A stretch of 42,880 nt of DNA from Halapricum sp. CBA1109 (GTDB taxonomy: Archaea > Halobacteriota > Halobacteria > Halobacteriales > Haloarculaceae), in the NCBI RefSeq assembly GCF_009741825.1, contig NZ_WPCA01000008.1:1-42880 (forward strand). The letters are read 5' to 3'. The notes beneath the pieces were generated by a model. That model ran no database searches. It worked only from the letters and a program-made list of their open reading frames with translations, and was not told the origin of the DNA. Shown here piece by piece: positions 33,640 to 42,633 of the stretch; position 1 is the stretch's first letter; every line of letters starts with the position of its first letter. The translations under genes were made by a program, and so were the position numbers.

Positions 33640-34890
33640 CTACCGGCCGCCAGCGGTGACCTCTCGGACTGTCTCGACGACCAAGCGCCTGTCCCGGTCG
33701 TCGACGTAGGGGTGGGTCGGGAGCGTGAGAATCCGCCGCTGGAGGGACGCCCCACCCGGGAACGTCTCCGGGTCGAGGACCGGCCAGTCGTACAGCGGCG
33801 TCGCCCCGATGCCGGCGTCCGCAAGCGCCGTCTTGATCCGGTCACGCAGCGCCGTCGTCTCGGCCACGAGCGGGTAGCGGACGTGCTGGCAGTTCGACAG
33901 CCCCGGGACCGCCTCGACGGCGCTCACCCCCGGGCAGGACGATAGCTGTTCGCGGTAGTGCGTCGCCGTCCGCTCGCGTGCCCGGCGGTGGGCGTCGAGG
34001 CGGCCGAACACCCGGGATGCGACGGTCCCCTGGAAGTCCGAGATGGTCTCGAACGGCGGGTCGTAGTCGACCGCGAACTTCGGGTCGGGGTGGGTCGTGG
34101 CCCGGTCGCCGACGCCGTCGAACGCGTCGCGGACGGCCGCGTAGGCGTAGTACGGCCGCGGGCGGCCCAAGGCGGCGTAGCCCGCCAGCGCGGCGACGTT
34201 CGGGTCGACCGGGTCCCGCCCCGCGTCGCGGAAGGATAACTCGTCGTTTCCGGCGACGACCATCCCGCCGCCGACCGGTAGCGGTTTCCCCTGCTGGAAG
34301 TTCAGTACCGCGCAGTCGCCGAACGTGCCGAGTCGCCGCCCGTCGTACTCCGTCCCGAGCGCGTACCCCAGCACCTCGACGAGGTACGGGTCCCCGCAGC
34401 GCTCGACCAACTCGTCCATCGGCGACCCGTAGCCCAACACGGGTATCGAGACGACGGCCAGCGGGTCCGTCTCCAGCCCCTCGCGCAGGGAGTCGGGGTC
34501 GAACGCGAGCGTCTCGGGGTCGATGTCGTAGCGCCGCGGCTCGAGGCCGACGCCCTCGATGGCTTCGGGGAAGTCGGCGCTACAGAACGCCGGGATTAGG
34601 ACGGTGTCGCGCCCGTCGTCGTCGGCCACGGCGAGTTCGTGGAAACAGCCGGCCAGCGTCCGCCGGTAGGAGGTGTAGGTCGCGGTCTGTTCGGCGTCGA
34701 GAAACCCAGCTATCTCCTCGCGGAACTGCCGGCGGCCGCGGCCGGCCCACTGCCCCCGAATACCCGCGGCGACGTCGCTCGCCCGAACCGGCGTCACCGC
34801 CGGCGGGACGAGTCGCCACCGCCGGGGCCGTCGTCGTCGCTCCACGCTGTCGGGCCACCGGTCGGTGGCCGCCGCGTCGTGTCGGTCCAT
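33640..34890 (-). CDS. DegT/DnrJ/EryC1-type PLP-dependent aminotransferase homologue, 416 aa
   Basis: TVLIPAFCSADFPEAIEGVG and RRYDIDPETLAFDPDSL match the N-terminal part of sugar aminotransferases. DPYLVEVLGYALGTEY and TFGDCAVLNFQQGKPLPVGG contain the Asp/Glu and the presumed Schiff-base Lys of the block F-x-x-x-K-x-L-P. The block is less canonical than in well-known sugar aminotransferases, so the exact reaction is uncertain. The first 30 residues are arginine-rich and may not be translated; a later start is possible. It could act after the MocA-type dehydrogenase to install an amino group on C3 of a uronic acid. It precedes the ATP-grasp gene by 39 nt. Confidence 0.75.
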   Translation of the reverse strand: MDRHDAAATDRWPDSVERRRRPRRWRLVPPAVTPVRASDVAAGIRGQWAGRGRRQFREEIAGFLDAEQTATYTSYRRTLAGCFHELAVADDDGRDTVLIPAFCSADFPEAIEGVGLEPRRYDIDPETLAFDPDSLREGLETDPLAVVSIPVLGYGSPMDELVERCGDPYLVEVLGYALGTEYDGRRLGTFGDCAVLNFQQGKPLPVGGGMVVAGNDELSFRDAGRDPVDPNVAALAGYAALGRPRPYYAYAAVRDAFDGVGDRATTHPDPKFAVDYDPPFETISDFQGTVASRVFGRLDAHRRARERTATHYREQLSSCPGVSAVEAVPGLSNCQHVRYPLVAETTALRDRIKTALADAGIGATPLYDWPVLDPETFPGGASLQRRILTLPTHPYVDDRDRRLVVETVREVTAGGR

Positions 34891-35134
34891 CCGTCGGGTT
34901 CTCAGCCACCGTCCGGAAAGGTATCCTGTCCTTACCGGTCGGTAGAAGATTCATACTGTCCTGTCGGCGTTCGACGCATCTCGTCGGCCCGGCGGTAGGA
35001 AGTCCGTATCGCGCACAGACGCATCCGATCCGTCACGCGATGGAAATTACGGCCGGTGGTGACCAACTGATCGGTAGCTGGATACTAAACGACCGTACCG
35101 GAGCCTCAGTGGTCTCTTCCCCGTCACAACGGCC

Positions 35135-35141
35135 TTTACAG
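35135..35141 (+). promoter_or_regulatory. TATA-like box of the beta-helix gene at 35162
   Basis: TTTACAG, 21-27 nt before the ATG. The rest of the 271-nt gap from 34891 shows nothing further. Confidence 0.4.
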
Positions 35142-35161
35142 TAAGTACATCATACCGAGCT

Positions 35162-37525
35162 ATGCCACCCTCGAATGGCGACCCTACCGACAGTGACGAG
35201 ACAGCCGAGCGACCGTCGATCAGCAAGCGCCGCCTGATGCAGGTCGGGACGGCCGGCCTCGTCGGCACCCTCGCGGCCGGGACGGTCGTGGGCGACACGT
35301 CCGACCACCCCAACAGCATCGTCTTCGACGGGACCGTCAGCCGCGGCAAGACCGACTACGAGGTCAGCGTCACCGGATCGATCACCCCAGACGGGGAGTC
35401 GACGGAGGGCAACGACACCCTCGGCGACGGCAGCGCGTCCGGCGCCGTCCACCGCGACGTGGACGCCTACCGGTTCAGCGGCGAACTCGCCGGACTGGAC
35501 GTCGACGGCGACGCGAGCGTCCGGATCAACTACGGCGACAGTTCGGACGTATCGGCCAAGCGGCTGACGGTCGTCGCGGGCACCGAGTCCTCGGTGACGT
35601 ACTCGGTGACGACCACCGACCGGATGGTCGCCGTGCGCGACGCCGAGAGCGACGCCGCCGAGGCCGAAGACACCGTCGTCGAGAACGACGACGGCACCTG
35701 GACGGCGACCGGCGAGACGGCCAACACCGACGGCGACACCTTCGACTTCTGGGGCGACGTCGAGTCGTTCTCGCCGATGGACGGCGACTACACGCTGTTT
35801 CTCGACGGGACCGAGGTGACGGCCTACGATCTGACCGGCGAGGAACCGCCCGAGACGCGCGAGCATTCGTACTCCTTCGAAGGGACCGGCGACTCGTGGG
35901 CGGACTACTACCTCGAAGTGCAGGACGACGCCGAGATGATCGCAACGACGCTGGACGGCGCCGTCGTCGAACCTGACTTCCACTGGGTGAGCGAGGACGG
36001 AACGAAAGCGGCGGGCCGCGTCGACCCCGGCGAGCGCCACGCCTACGAGTTCGACAACCTCGTGGTCGACGTGACAATCGACGGTGAGGCAGACGCCCTC
36101 GTCGACGGCAGACCGTCGGACCTCGATTACTACCCGCGTCCCGGCGCGACCGGTGACGGCTGGAAGGGCGGCTTCCCGTGGCAGCAGGTCGACGTGGAGC
36201 GTGAACACTCCTACTCCTTCGAGGGGACCGGCGACTCGTGGGCGGACTACTACCTCGAAGTGCAGGACGACGCCCAGATGGTGGCGACGACGCTGGACGG
36301 CGCGATTATCGAGCCCGACTTCCACTGGGTGAGCGACGATGGGACCAAGGCGGCAGGTCGCGTCGACCCCGGCGAGCGCCACGCCTACGAGTTCGACAAC
36401 CTCGTCCTCGACGTGACTATCGAGGGCGAAGCCGACGCCTTCGTCGACGGGGGGCCGTCGAGTCTGGACTACTACCCACAGCCCGGCGCGACGGGCGACG
36501 GCTGGAAGGGCGGTTTCCCGTGGCAGGACGAGGAAGCGGAGCCGACGACGACACAGACGGGGCCAGTCGTCGGCGGCGGCCCGGGGTACGACGCGACGGT
36601 CGCTCGCTCGGAGGCAGACACCGTCGTGACGACGGCCGGCGGACTCGACGACGCGCTGTCGAGCGCCGGGTCCGGCGACGTGGTCTTCGTCCCCAGCAAC
36701 GAACAGATAGACCTCGGGAACCGGCAGTACGACATCCCGGACGGGGTTACGCTGGCGTCGGACCGCGGCGTCGACGGGTCCGCCGGCGCGTTGCTGTACA
36801 CCGACGACGAACCGGGCGAACTGCTCAGCCTCGAGGGCGACTCACGGCTGACTGGCGTCCGAGTCCGCGGTCCCCACCCCGGCGACGACTGGGGCGGCGA
36901 CTCCAGTGCCGGCGGCGCACAGACGATGGGCGCGGGCGAAATCGACAACTGCGAGGTGTGGGGCTTCTCCCACCACGGGATACAGGCCGACAGCGGCGAC
37001 GGCGCGCACTTCCATCACAACGTCGTCAGGGAGAACAACAAGAGCGGCCTCGGCTACGGCATCACCGTCGACGCGGGGATGCCCGTCATCGAGTACAACT
37101 ATTTCAACTACAACCGCCACTCGGTGGCGACCGGTGGGTCGAACCCCGGCTACGTCTGCCGGTACAACCACTTCGGTCCGATGGAAGTCCTGCACAACAT
37201 TGACGCCCACGAACCGGCCGGCGACCGTTACGAGATCCACAACAACGTGGTGGAGACGGTGCGACGGGAGTGGGACGACAACGTCAACCACATCGTCGTC
37301 ATCAGGGATGCCCCCGACGACGAGGCGTTGATCACCGACAATTGGTTTTTCAACCCGAACGCGCCCGACGCCGACGGACCGACCGATCAGGCCGGGCAGG
37401 CGATCATCCAGCCGAACAACTCCTCGTGGACGAACGTCTCCTTCGGGTCGAACCACTACGGCGCGGACGCGGCCGTCACGTACAGCGACATCATCCCGGG
37501 GTACGACGGCTCCCGGACCAACTGA
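35162..37525 (+). CDS. Secreted right-handed beta-helix (pectate-lyase-like) protein, 787 aa
   Basis: The N terminus has an SKRRLMQVGTAGLVGTLAAG element, a Tat-type signal with the twin arginines at about residues 22-23. A beta-rich module follows, then two near-identical 114-residue copies (from residues 234 and 348) starting HSYSFEGTGDSWADYYLEVQ. The last 290 residues form a right-handed parallel beta-helix with NosD/pectate-lyase-like repeats (IDNCEVWGFSHHGIQADSGD, FHHNVVRENNKSGLGYGITV). Such proteins bind or cleave polysaccharides at the cell surface. It is the first gene of a plus-strand run with a second beta-helix gene and a GT2. Whether it has lyase activity cannot be told. Confidence 0.85.
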   Translation: MPPSNGDPTDSDETAERPSISKRRLMQVGTAGLVGTLAAGTVVGDTSDHPNSIVFDGTVSRGKTDYEVSVTGSITPDGESTEGNDTLGDGSASGAVHRDVDAYRFSGELAGLDVDGDASVRINYGDSSDVSAKRLTVVAGTESSVTYSVTTTDRMVAVRDAESDAAEAEDTVVENDDGTWTATGETANTDGDTFDFWGDVESFSPMDGDYTLFLDGTEVTAYDLTGEEPPETREHSYSFEGTGDSWADYYLEVQDDAEMIATTLDGAVVEPDFHWVSEDGTKAAGRVDPGERHAYEFDNLVVDVTIDGEADALVDGRPSDLDYYPRPGATGDGWKGGFPWQQVDVEREHSYSFEGTGDSWADYYLEVQDDAQMVATTLDGAIIEPDFHWVSDDGTKAAGRVDPGERHAYEFDNLVLDVTIEGEADAFVDGGPSSLDYYPQPGATGDGWKGGFPWQDEEAEPTTTQTGPVVGGGPGYDATVARSEADTVVTTAGGLDDALSSAGSGDVVFVPSNEQIDLGNRQYDIPDGVTLASDRGVDGSAGALLYTDDEPGELLSLEGDSRLTGVRVRGPHPGDDWGGDSSAGGAQTMGAGEIDNCEVWGFSHHGIQADSGDGAHFHHNVVRENNKSGLGYGITVDAGMPVIEYNYFNYNRHSVATGGSNPGYVCRYNHFGPMEVLHNIDAHEPAGDRYEIHNNVVETVRREWDDNVNHIVVIRDAPDDEALITDNWFFNPNAPDADGPTDQAGQAIIQPNNSSWTNVSFGSNHYGADAAVTYSDIIPGYDGSRTN
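35861..36530 (+). repeat. Tandem duplication inside the beta-helix gene
   Basis: Two copies of about 327 nt, at 35861-36187 and 36203-36530, repeat with a 342-nt period (114 codons) and are very similar in DNA. Each encodes a module from HSYSFEGTGDSWADYY to GDGWKGGFPWQ. A recent in-frame duplication or gene-conversion history is inferred. Confidence 0.85.
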
Positions 37526-37609
37526 ACGCCGGCGGCTGTCGGCGTCTCGGGCCCCGAGGACCGATAGCCACGGCATAACAATCCGGCCCCACCCCTAGCG
37601 GGCAGGTAC

Positions 37610-39055
37610 ATGGATATCGAGCGACGGGAGTTCGAGCGACGGGAGCTGTTGACGTGGGGTGGTATCGGCGGGCTCGGTGGACTGCTCGTGGGGCTGTCGA
37701 TTCTGGGCGGTATGGGGCCCGACGAGGACGACGGGACTGCCGTCGCTGACCCCCAACCGTCCGGGTCGGGACCGCGGCACGCCGACGCGTTCGGCACCGT
37801 CGTCGACGCCGTCGAGAACGGCGCTGACCCCGACGGCGAGGAGCCGATAACTGACTTCCTGACTGCCCACGCCGGCGACGACACGCTCCTGTCGTTTCCC
37901 GCCGGGGAGTACCGGCTGGAACCGACCGACCTCTCGGGCTATCGGAACCTCGGTATCGCCGCCGCCGGGTCCGAGCGGCCCGCGTTCGTCGCCTCCGGCG
38001 ACCGCTGTCTCGGCAGCGGCGAGTCGTACCTCCTGTTCGACGGCGTCGAGGACCTCCTGATAGACCGAATCCACCTCGACCTGACCGACGACTCGGTCGG
38101 CGGCATCGTCAGGGTCAACGCCGCAGGGGACGCGACCGTCTCGAACGTCACTGCCGCTGGGGGCTGTGACGGCCAGATAGCGCTGTTCCGGTTCGACGTC
38201 TTGGACGCCGACGCCACGGCCCTCGTCCGGAACCTCGACATCGGGGCGCGCGACGACGACGAGTACCTGACGGGCGTGTACGTCGGGAAATCTCACGCGG
38301 GCGAACTCCGCTTCCGTGACTGCACGGTACAGGCGTTCACGGACAACGGGCTCTACGCGTCCGCGCCCGGCCTCGCCGACGGGGCGGGCGGCGTCGTCCA
38401 CGTCGAGGGCGGCACCTACCGGAACAACAACATCGCGAACGTCCGTCTGGGATCAGTCGGGTCGACAGCGGTGAACGTCGAGAGCATCAGCGACGCGCCG
38501 CCGCCGACGACCGACGCCGGCCCGAGCGCGAACGCCCGCGGGTTCAGGCTCCGCAGCGGCCACGGTCAGCGCATCGAAGACTGCCTCGTCCGCATCACCG
38601 CCGACTCGCGGTTCACCCACGGCGGCGTCGTCTTCCACGAGACCAACGGCGGCGCGACGGTCACCGGGACGGAGATAACGGTCGACCGCGACGACACCCC
38701 CGCGATCAGAGTGTTCCCCGACAACAGTGACCATCCGGGGACGGCCACGTTCGAGGGGGTGACGATGACGGGCGAGAGCGCGGCTGGCCGGACCGTCCTC
38801 GTCGAGGGCCGCGACGGGACGGTGTTCCGGGACTGTGAGATCACAGCGACCGGCGACGACCGCGACGGCATCCACTTCTGGGGCTGCGAGGGGGGTCGAG
38901 TCGTCGACTCCCGAATCGACGTCACGGGGGCGCCACTGGTCCTGAGAGACGCGACAGTCCGCGTCGAGAACACGACACTGGTCACACCGGACGGCACCGA
39001 ACACGTCGAACAGCGCCGTGTGACCGACGGCGAGTTCGCGGGGGGCGACCGATGA
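37610..39055 (+). CDS. Secreted right-handed beta-helix protein, 481 aa
   Basis: The N terminus EFERRELLTWGGIGGLGGLL has the RR plus hydrophobic stretch of a Tat-type signal or uncleaved anchor. The rest is made of beta-helix coils: LLFDGVEDLLIDRIHLDL, ALVRNLDIGARDDDEY, FRLRSGHGQRIEDCLVRI, GGVVFHETNGGATVTGTEIT and VFRDCEITATGDDRDGIHFW. It has no catalytic signature I can assign. The stop overlaps the start of a GT2 gene as ATGA, so a secreted protein is coupled to a cytosolic glycosyltransferase. It may be a surface glycan-binding or glycan-processing protein whose synthesis is tied to the GT2. A TATA-like element CATAACA (37574-37580) lies about 30-36 nt upstream. Confidence 0.82.
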   Translation: MDIERREFERRELLTWGGIGGLGGLLVGLSILGGMGPDEDDGTAVADPQPSGSGPRHADAFGTVVDAVENGADPDGEEPITDFLTAHAGDDTLLSFPAGEYRLEPTDLSGYRNLGIAAAGSERPAFVASGDRCLGSGESYLLFDGVEDLLIDRIHLDLTDDSVGGIVRVNAAGDATVSNVTAAGGCDGQIALFRFDVLDADATALVRNLDIGARDDDEYLTGVYVGKSHAGELRFRDCTVQAFTDNGLYASAPGLADGAGGVVHVEGGTYRNNNIANVRLGSVGSTAVNVESISDAPPPTTDAGPSANARGFRLRSGHGQRIEDCLVRITADSRFTHGGVVFHETNGGATVTGTEITVDRDDTPAIRVFPDNSDHPGTATFEGVTMTGESAAGRTVLVEGRDGTVFRDCEITATGDDRDGIHFWGCEGGRVVDSRIDVTGAPLVLRDATVRVENTTLVTPDGTEHVEQRRVTDGEFAGGDR

Positions 39056-40062
39056 CCGTCGATCCGACGACGGCCGCCGAACCGGGAGCGATCACGCTGT
39101 CGGTCGTCGTCATCACCGAGAACGAGGCCGACCACGTCCGGGAGTGTCTGGCGTCGGTGATCGCCGCCTGCCAGTCGGTCGAGGAGTTCGAGGTGATCCT
39201 CGTCGACTCGGCCTCGACAGATAGGACCGTCGAGTACGCGAGCGAGTACCCCGTCACCGTCCTCCGCATCCCCGAGGAGCACACCGTCTCCTGTGGCGCG
39301 GGCCGGTTCGTCGGCGATCAGGTCGCCACCGGCGAGTACGTCCTCCACATCGACGGTGACATGACGCTGACGGAGGAGTGGCTCCCGGCGGCGCTGGCGT
39401 ACCTCCGGGACACCGACGCCGTGGCCGCCGAGGGCTGTCTCGACGAGTCCACACAGGAGGAGGTCGTCGACGTCGAGAAGATCGGCGGCGTGATGCTGTA
39501 CGACGCCGCGGTGCTCCGCTCGGTCGGCGGCTTCGACCCCTTCCTCCCGGGGTACGAGGACATCGACGTGGGGTTCAAACTCCGGACCGCCGGCCATCGA
39601 CTGGTGCGGCTGCCGGCGGTGTCGGCGATACACCACCACGAGGACGCCGCGACCGAACCACTCCGGCGGTGGCGACAGGGCTACTACACCGCGCCGGGAC
39701 AGACCGTCAGGAAGTGGCTCCGCTCGCCGCCGATACTCGGGCGGTTGCTCGCCCGCCAGCAGTACAAACTCGGCCTGTTCGGCTGGCTCTGTCTGGGAGT
39801 CGGGTCGCTCCGCTCGCGGCCGCTCCGCCTCGCGTGGCTCGCGCTCTCTATCGCGGCGTTCGCCGTCGTCGCCCGCAAGCGCGGCGTCGCCGGCGCGGCC
39901 GACTTCTTCGTCGTGAAGGGGTTCGGTCTTGTCGGACTCGCGGCGGGGCTGACCGAGCGGACGCCGCCGGCGGACTCGTTCCCGCTGGCGGCCGTCGAGG
40001 TGGTGGCGACCGGTCGCGTGCTCACCGGTGAGCGGACGCCCTCGCGGTCACCGTCGTCCTGA
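39052..40062 (+). CDS. GT2-family glycosyltransferase with C-terminal membrane segments, 336 aa
   Basis: TLSVVVITENEADHVRECLA is the nucleotide-binding start, FEVILVDSASTDRTVEYA has the D-x-S-x-D element, VLHIDGDMTLTEEWLPAAL is the DxD metal-binding part, and SVGGFDPFLPGYEDIDVGFK carries the G-x-E-D base motif. Two or so hydrophobic stretches near residues 242-255 and 262-275 may anchor it to the membrane. It likely transfers a sugar at the cytosolic side. The ATG overlaps the stop of the beta-helix gene (ATGA). The last 15 nt overlap the convergent methyltransferase gene. Confidence 0.9.
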   Translation: MTVDPTTAAEPGAITLSVVVITENEADHVRECLASVIAACQSVEEFEVILVDSASTDRTVEYASEYPVTVLRIPEEHTVSCGAGRFVGDQVATGEYVLHIDGDMTLTEEWLPAALAYLRDTDAVAAEGCLDESTQEEVVDVEKIGGVMLYDAAVLRSVGGFDPFLPGYEDIDVGFKLRTAGHRLVRLPAVSAIHHHEDAATEPLRRWRQGYYTAPGQTVRKWLRSPPILGRLLARQQYKLGLFGWLCLGVGSLRSRPLRLAWLALSIAAFAVVARKRGVAGAADFFVVKGFGLVGLAAGLTERTPPADSFPLAAVEVVATGRVLTGERTPSRSPSS

Positions 40063-40827
40063 GGGGCGGACGTAGCCGGCGTTCAGCGAGAGCCGTCCGG
40101 CGTCGCCGTCGCGGTGGTCGAGAAACGTCGGGAACGCGTCGTTCCAGTGGATGTCGTCGGAGACGAGCAGCCCTCGCTCGGAGAGCCACTCCCACGCGAG
40201 TTCGAACTCGAACAGCATACACGGGGCGCTGTGGTCCGAGTCGTGTAAGAAGAGGTCGACGCTTCCCAGTTCGGGGAGCAGTTCGGGCAAGACCCGCTGG
40301 CTCCGGCCGACGTGGAGGGTCCAGTCGTCCCGCAGCGTCTCGGGGACCAGCCACCCCGGTTCCTCGGTGTCCCCGGGACAGCTACTCGCGGCGACCGGGT
40401 CGACGGAGTGGAGGTGGCCGTGCCCGTTCCGGGACAGCGCCGCGAGGATGTACGCCGTCGAGTGCCCGTAGTGGACGCCAGTCTCGACGACGACCGACGG
40501 TTGCAGCGACCGGACGACGGCGTAGAGGTTCCGGGCCGCCGTGTCGTCTAAGCCCCCGGAGATAGACTTCTGCTCGTTGGTCGTCTGGGTCCCCACGTGT
40601 TCGTCGTATCGATCCCGCATCACCGTCCGATACTCGGTGAACGGGGACTCGTCTAGCTCCGCGAGGTACGAGCGGTAGGCCGCGTCGTTGTCGAACAGCG
40701 ACGACGAGAGCGACCGCTGGATGTTCCCCGGTGTCAGTCGGGTCGGGCTGAGCGTGAGGTACGCCCGCTTACACCGGGGCTGGAGCCTCCCCGGGAGCAG
40801 CCTGTACAGATGTCCCTTCAGGTCCAT
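40048..40827 (-). CDS. Class I SAM-dependent methyltransferase (Methyltransf_24 type), 259 aa
   Basis: VVVETGVHYGHSTAYILAAL is the E-T-G-x-x-x-G-x-S motif I, GHLHSVDP is the following acidic strand, LFLHDSDHSAPCMLFEFELA the motif with Asp-His, and GLLVSDDIHWNDAF the C-terminal metal or catalytic stretch. This matches small-molecule or sugar methyltransferases often found in glycan clusters. It could cap or decorate the glycan; the target is unknown. It has a good TATA box (40849-40856), giving a leaderless transcript. It overlaps the end of the GT2 gene by 15 nt. Confidence 0.83.
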   Translation of the reverse strand: MDLKGHLYRLLPGRLQPRCKRAYLTLSPTRLTPGNIQRSLSSSLFDNDAAYRSYLAELDESPFTEYRTVMRDRYDEHVGTQTTNEQKSISGGLDDTAARNLYAVVRSLQPSVVVETGVHYGHSTAYILAALSRNGHGHLHSVDPVAASSCPGDTEEPGWLVPETLRDDWTLHVGRSQRVLPELLPELGSVDLFLHDSDHSAPCMLFEFELAWEWLSERGLLVSDDIHWNDAFPTFLDHRDGDAGRLSLNAGYVRPSGRR

Positions 40828-40848
40828 GCTCGATTCCCCGAGGGGGAC

Positions 40849-40856
40849 TAATATAA
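40849..40856 (-). promoter_or_regulatory. TATA box of the methyltransferase gene
   Basis: TTATATTA on the minus strand, 22-29 nt before the ATG at 40827. It overlaps the 40-nt spacer after the flippase gene. Confidence 0.6.
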
Positions 40857-40867
40857 GTATACTATCG

Positions 40868-42358
40868 CTACGCCACTGGGTTCCCCGCGAACGGGAGCGG
40901 TAGCCGGTCGACGGCGGCGAGGACCTCCTCGCGGTCGAGCGCGCCCGACAGCAGCGCGGCGGCGGCGAACACCGCCAGCCCGACGACCGGGACGACGACC
41001 AGCGCCAGCACGTCGGTATCGAACAGGCTGTCGGTCCAGACGACCGCGGCTCCGGTCGCCAGTGCGGTCACCGCGATGCGGCCCACGCGGAAGTCCACGA
41101 GCGGGTCGTAGCCGATGTGTCTGGCCGTCGCCACGAGCAGGACGAACATCGACCCGTAGGCGACGCTGGTAGCGATCCCCGCTCCGGCGATACCGTAGGC
41201 GGGTATCAGAGCCGCGTTCAGCGCCACGTTTGTCACGGCGGCGACAGCCACGGCGGCGAGCAGCGGCCGCAGGCGGCCGGAGCCCTGACAGATGGCCTGC
41301 AACGGCCGGGCGACGGCGAACCCGACGGCACCGGGGAGCAACAACAGCAGCGGCGTCGTCGCCACCGCGAACTGCTGGCCGTAGTACAGCGGGACGACCC
41401 GGTGGGCAAGCGACGCGAGACCGACGGCCATCAACAGGACCAAAAGCGTCGTGTAGCGGGTGATCCGCCCGGCCAGTTCCGTGATCTGTTCGTACCGTTC
41501 CTCGCTCCAGAGGCTCGAACTGGAGTGTAACAGTAGCGTCTGGAGGACGATGGGGACGATCCAGATGTACTCCGCGAGCGCGAGCGCCGCCTTGTAGTAG
41601 CCCGTCTCCGCCCCGCCGACGAGCGTCCGAACCATCACCACGTCGACGTGGAACAGCGACATCACGAGGAGGACGAGGACGACGTTGAGCACGTTAAAAG
41701 AGAGGAACTCCCGATAGGGAATCGACCGCGGGAGCGCGAGCAGTCGGCGCAGCGATATCCGCCGGAGGACGACCGCGCCGGCGACGACGGCGACCACACC
41801 GTTGGCGAGGATGTGGCCCGCGAGCATCCCGATGACGCCGAAGCCGCCGGCGACGAGGCCGATACCGACGCTGACAGTGAGAACCTTCTTGACGACGCCG
41901 AGGGGCCCCTGTACGTGTTCGAGACCGAATCCCAGTACCGTGTGCATCGAGAGGGCGCGACACTGACCGACGAGGACGAACGCCGCGAGGACGTAGAGGT
42001 ACGCGGTGAACCCGTCGCCGAAGACGGTGCCGACGCCGAGCCGTGTGAGCACGAACAGGAGCGCGCTCCCGAGAACCCCCAGCGTGAGGGCGAGCACCAG
42101 ATAGAACTGGAGGACTCGTTCGACCCAGCCGTCCCCGCGATTCTCGGCGACGAACTTCTGGACGCCCTCGGTGACGGCCGCGCTGATCGGAATCATGTAC
42201 AGCGAGTACATCGATAGCAGGACGGCGTAGTCGCCGTACCCGCCCGGGCCGAGCAAGCGGACGATGACCGGCGTCGAGACGACGGCGATGAGCGTCCCGA
42301 GCATCTTCGGGCCGACCAGCGAGAGGAACCGCTGGAACAACCGCGTCGTCCCGCTCAT
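40868..42358 (-). CDS. Wzx/RfbX-type polysaccharide flippase (MOP superfamily), 496 aa
   Basis: A hydrophobic protein with about fourteen membrane segments. MSGTTRLFQRFLSLVGPKML and IVRLLGPGGYGDYAVLLSM match the family start, and LLPGAVGFAVARPLQAICQG followed by NAALIPAYGIAGAGIATSVA are the late-helix signatures of polysaccharide flippases. It would export a lipid-linked glycan. It is a second flippase besides the one at 16819-18264, so the locus may make two different glycans or have two acceptor specificities. It precedes the methyltransferase gene by 40 nt on the same strand. Confidence 0.9.
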   Translation of the reverse strand: MSGTTRLFQRFLSLVGPKMLGTLIAVVSTPVIVRLLGPGGYGDYAVLLSMYSLYMIPISAAVTEGVQKFVAENRGDGWVERVLQFYLVLALTLGVLGSALLFVLTRLGVGTVFGDGFTAYLYVLAAFVLVGQCRALSMHTVLGFGLEHVQGPLGVVKKVLTVSVGIGLVAGGFGVIGMLAGHILANGVVAVVAGAVVLRRISLRRLLALPRSIPYREFLSFNVLNVVLVLLVMSLFHVDVVMVRTLVGGAETGYYKAALALAEYIWIVPIVLQTLLLHSSSSLWSEERYEQITELAGRITRYTTLLVLLMAVGLASLAHRVVPLYYGQQFAVATTPLLLLLPGAVGFAVARPLQAICQGSGRLRPLLAAVAVAAVTNVALNAALIPAYGIAGAGIATSVAYGSMFVLLVATARHIGYDPLVDFRVGRIAVTALATGAAVVWTDSLFDTDVLALVVVPVVGLAVFAAAALLSGALDREEVLAAVDRLPLPFAGNPVA

Positions 42359-42526
42359 CGCGCAGCGCGCGGCGTGGCTGTCCGCCGGTATCTGACGGGC
42401 GTCGCGCCCGGCCGCGGCAGTCGTGTCGGGTGACCAGTCGGTCGGCGGGAACGTGCGCTCATTGGCCGTTCCAGTCGCCGGCGGGCCGTAGTTATGACAC
42501 GGTTACCCGCCCACGGAGACGGCCTC

Positions 42527-42538
42527 CACGCTAGCGTG
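42527..42538. promoter_or_regulatory. Perfect palindrome in the divergent spacer
   Basis: CACGCTAGCGTG is a perfect 12-bp palindrome in the 275-nt spacer between the flippase and the vWA-type gene. It could be an operator; no regulator is assigned. The spacer also holds the TATA-like box at 42602-42608 and otherwise nothing recognised. Confidence 0.25.
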
Positions 42539-42601
42539 ACAGGTATCCTCACGCACGGAAGCGAACGCTCCGCTGTCCGGCACGAGCGTGGTAAGCCTCC
42601 G

Positions 42602-42608
42602 TTTACTA
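42602..42608 (+). promoter_or_regulatory. TATA-like box of the gene at 42634
   Basis: TTTACTA, 26-32 nt before the GTG start at 42634. Confidence 0.45.
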
Positions 42609-42633
42609 CCTCCATCGGCAGCCTACTCCCGGT

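Noticed and set aside
35150-36382. 410-codon open frame antisense to the beta-helix gene
   Set aside because: It mirrors the internal repeat of the real gene, begins without promoter and shows no family-like motifs.
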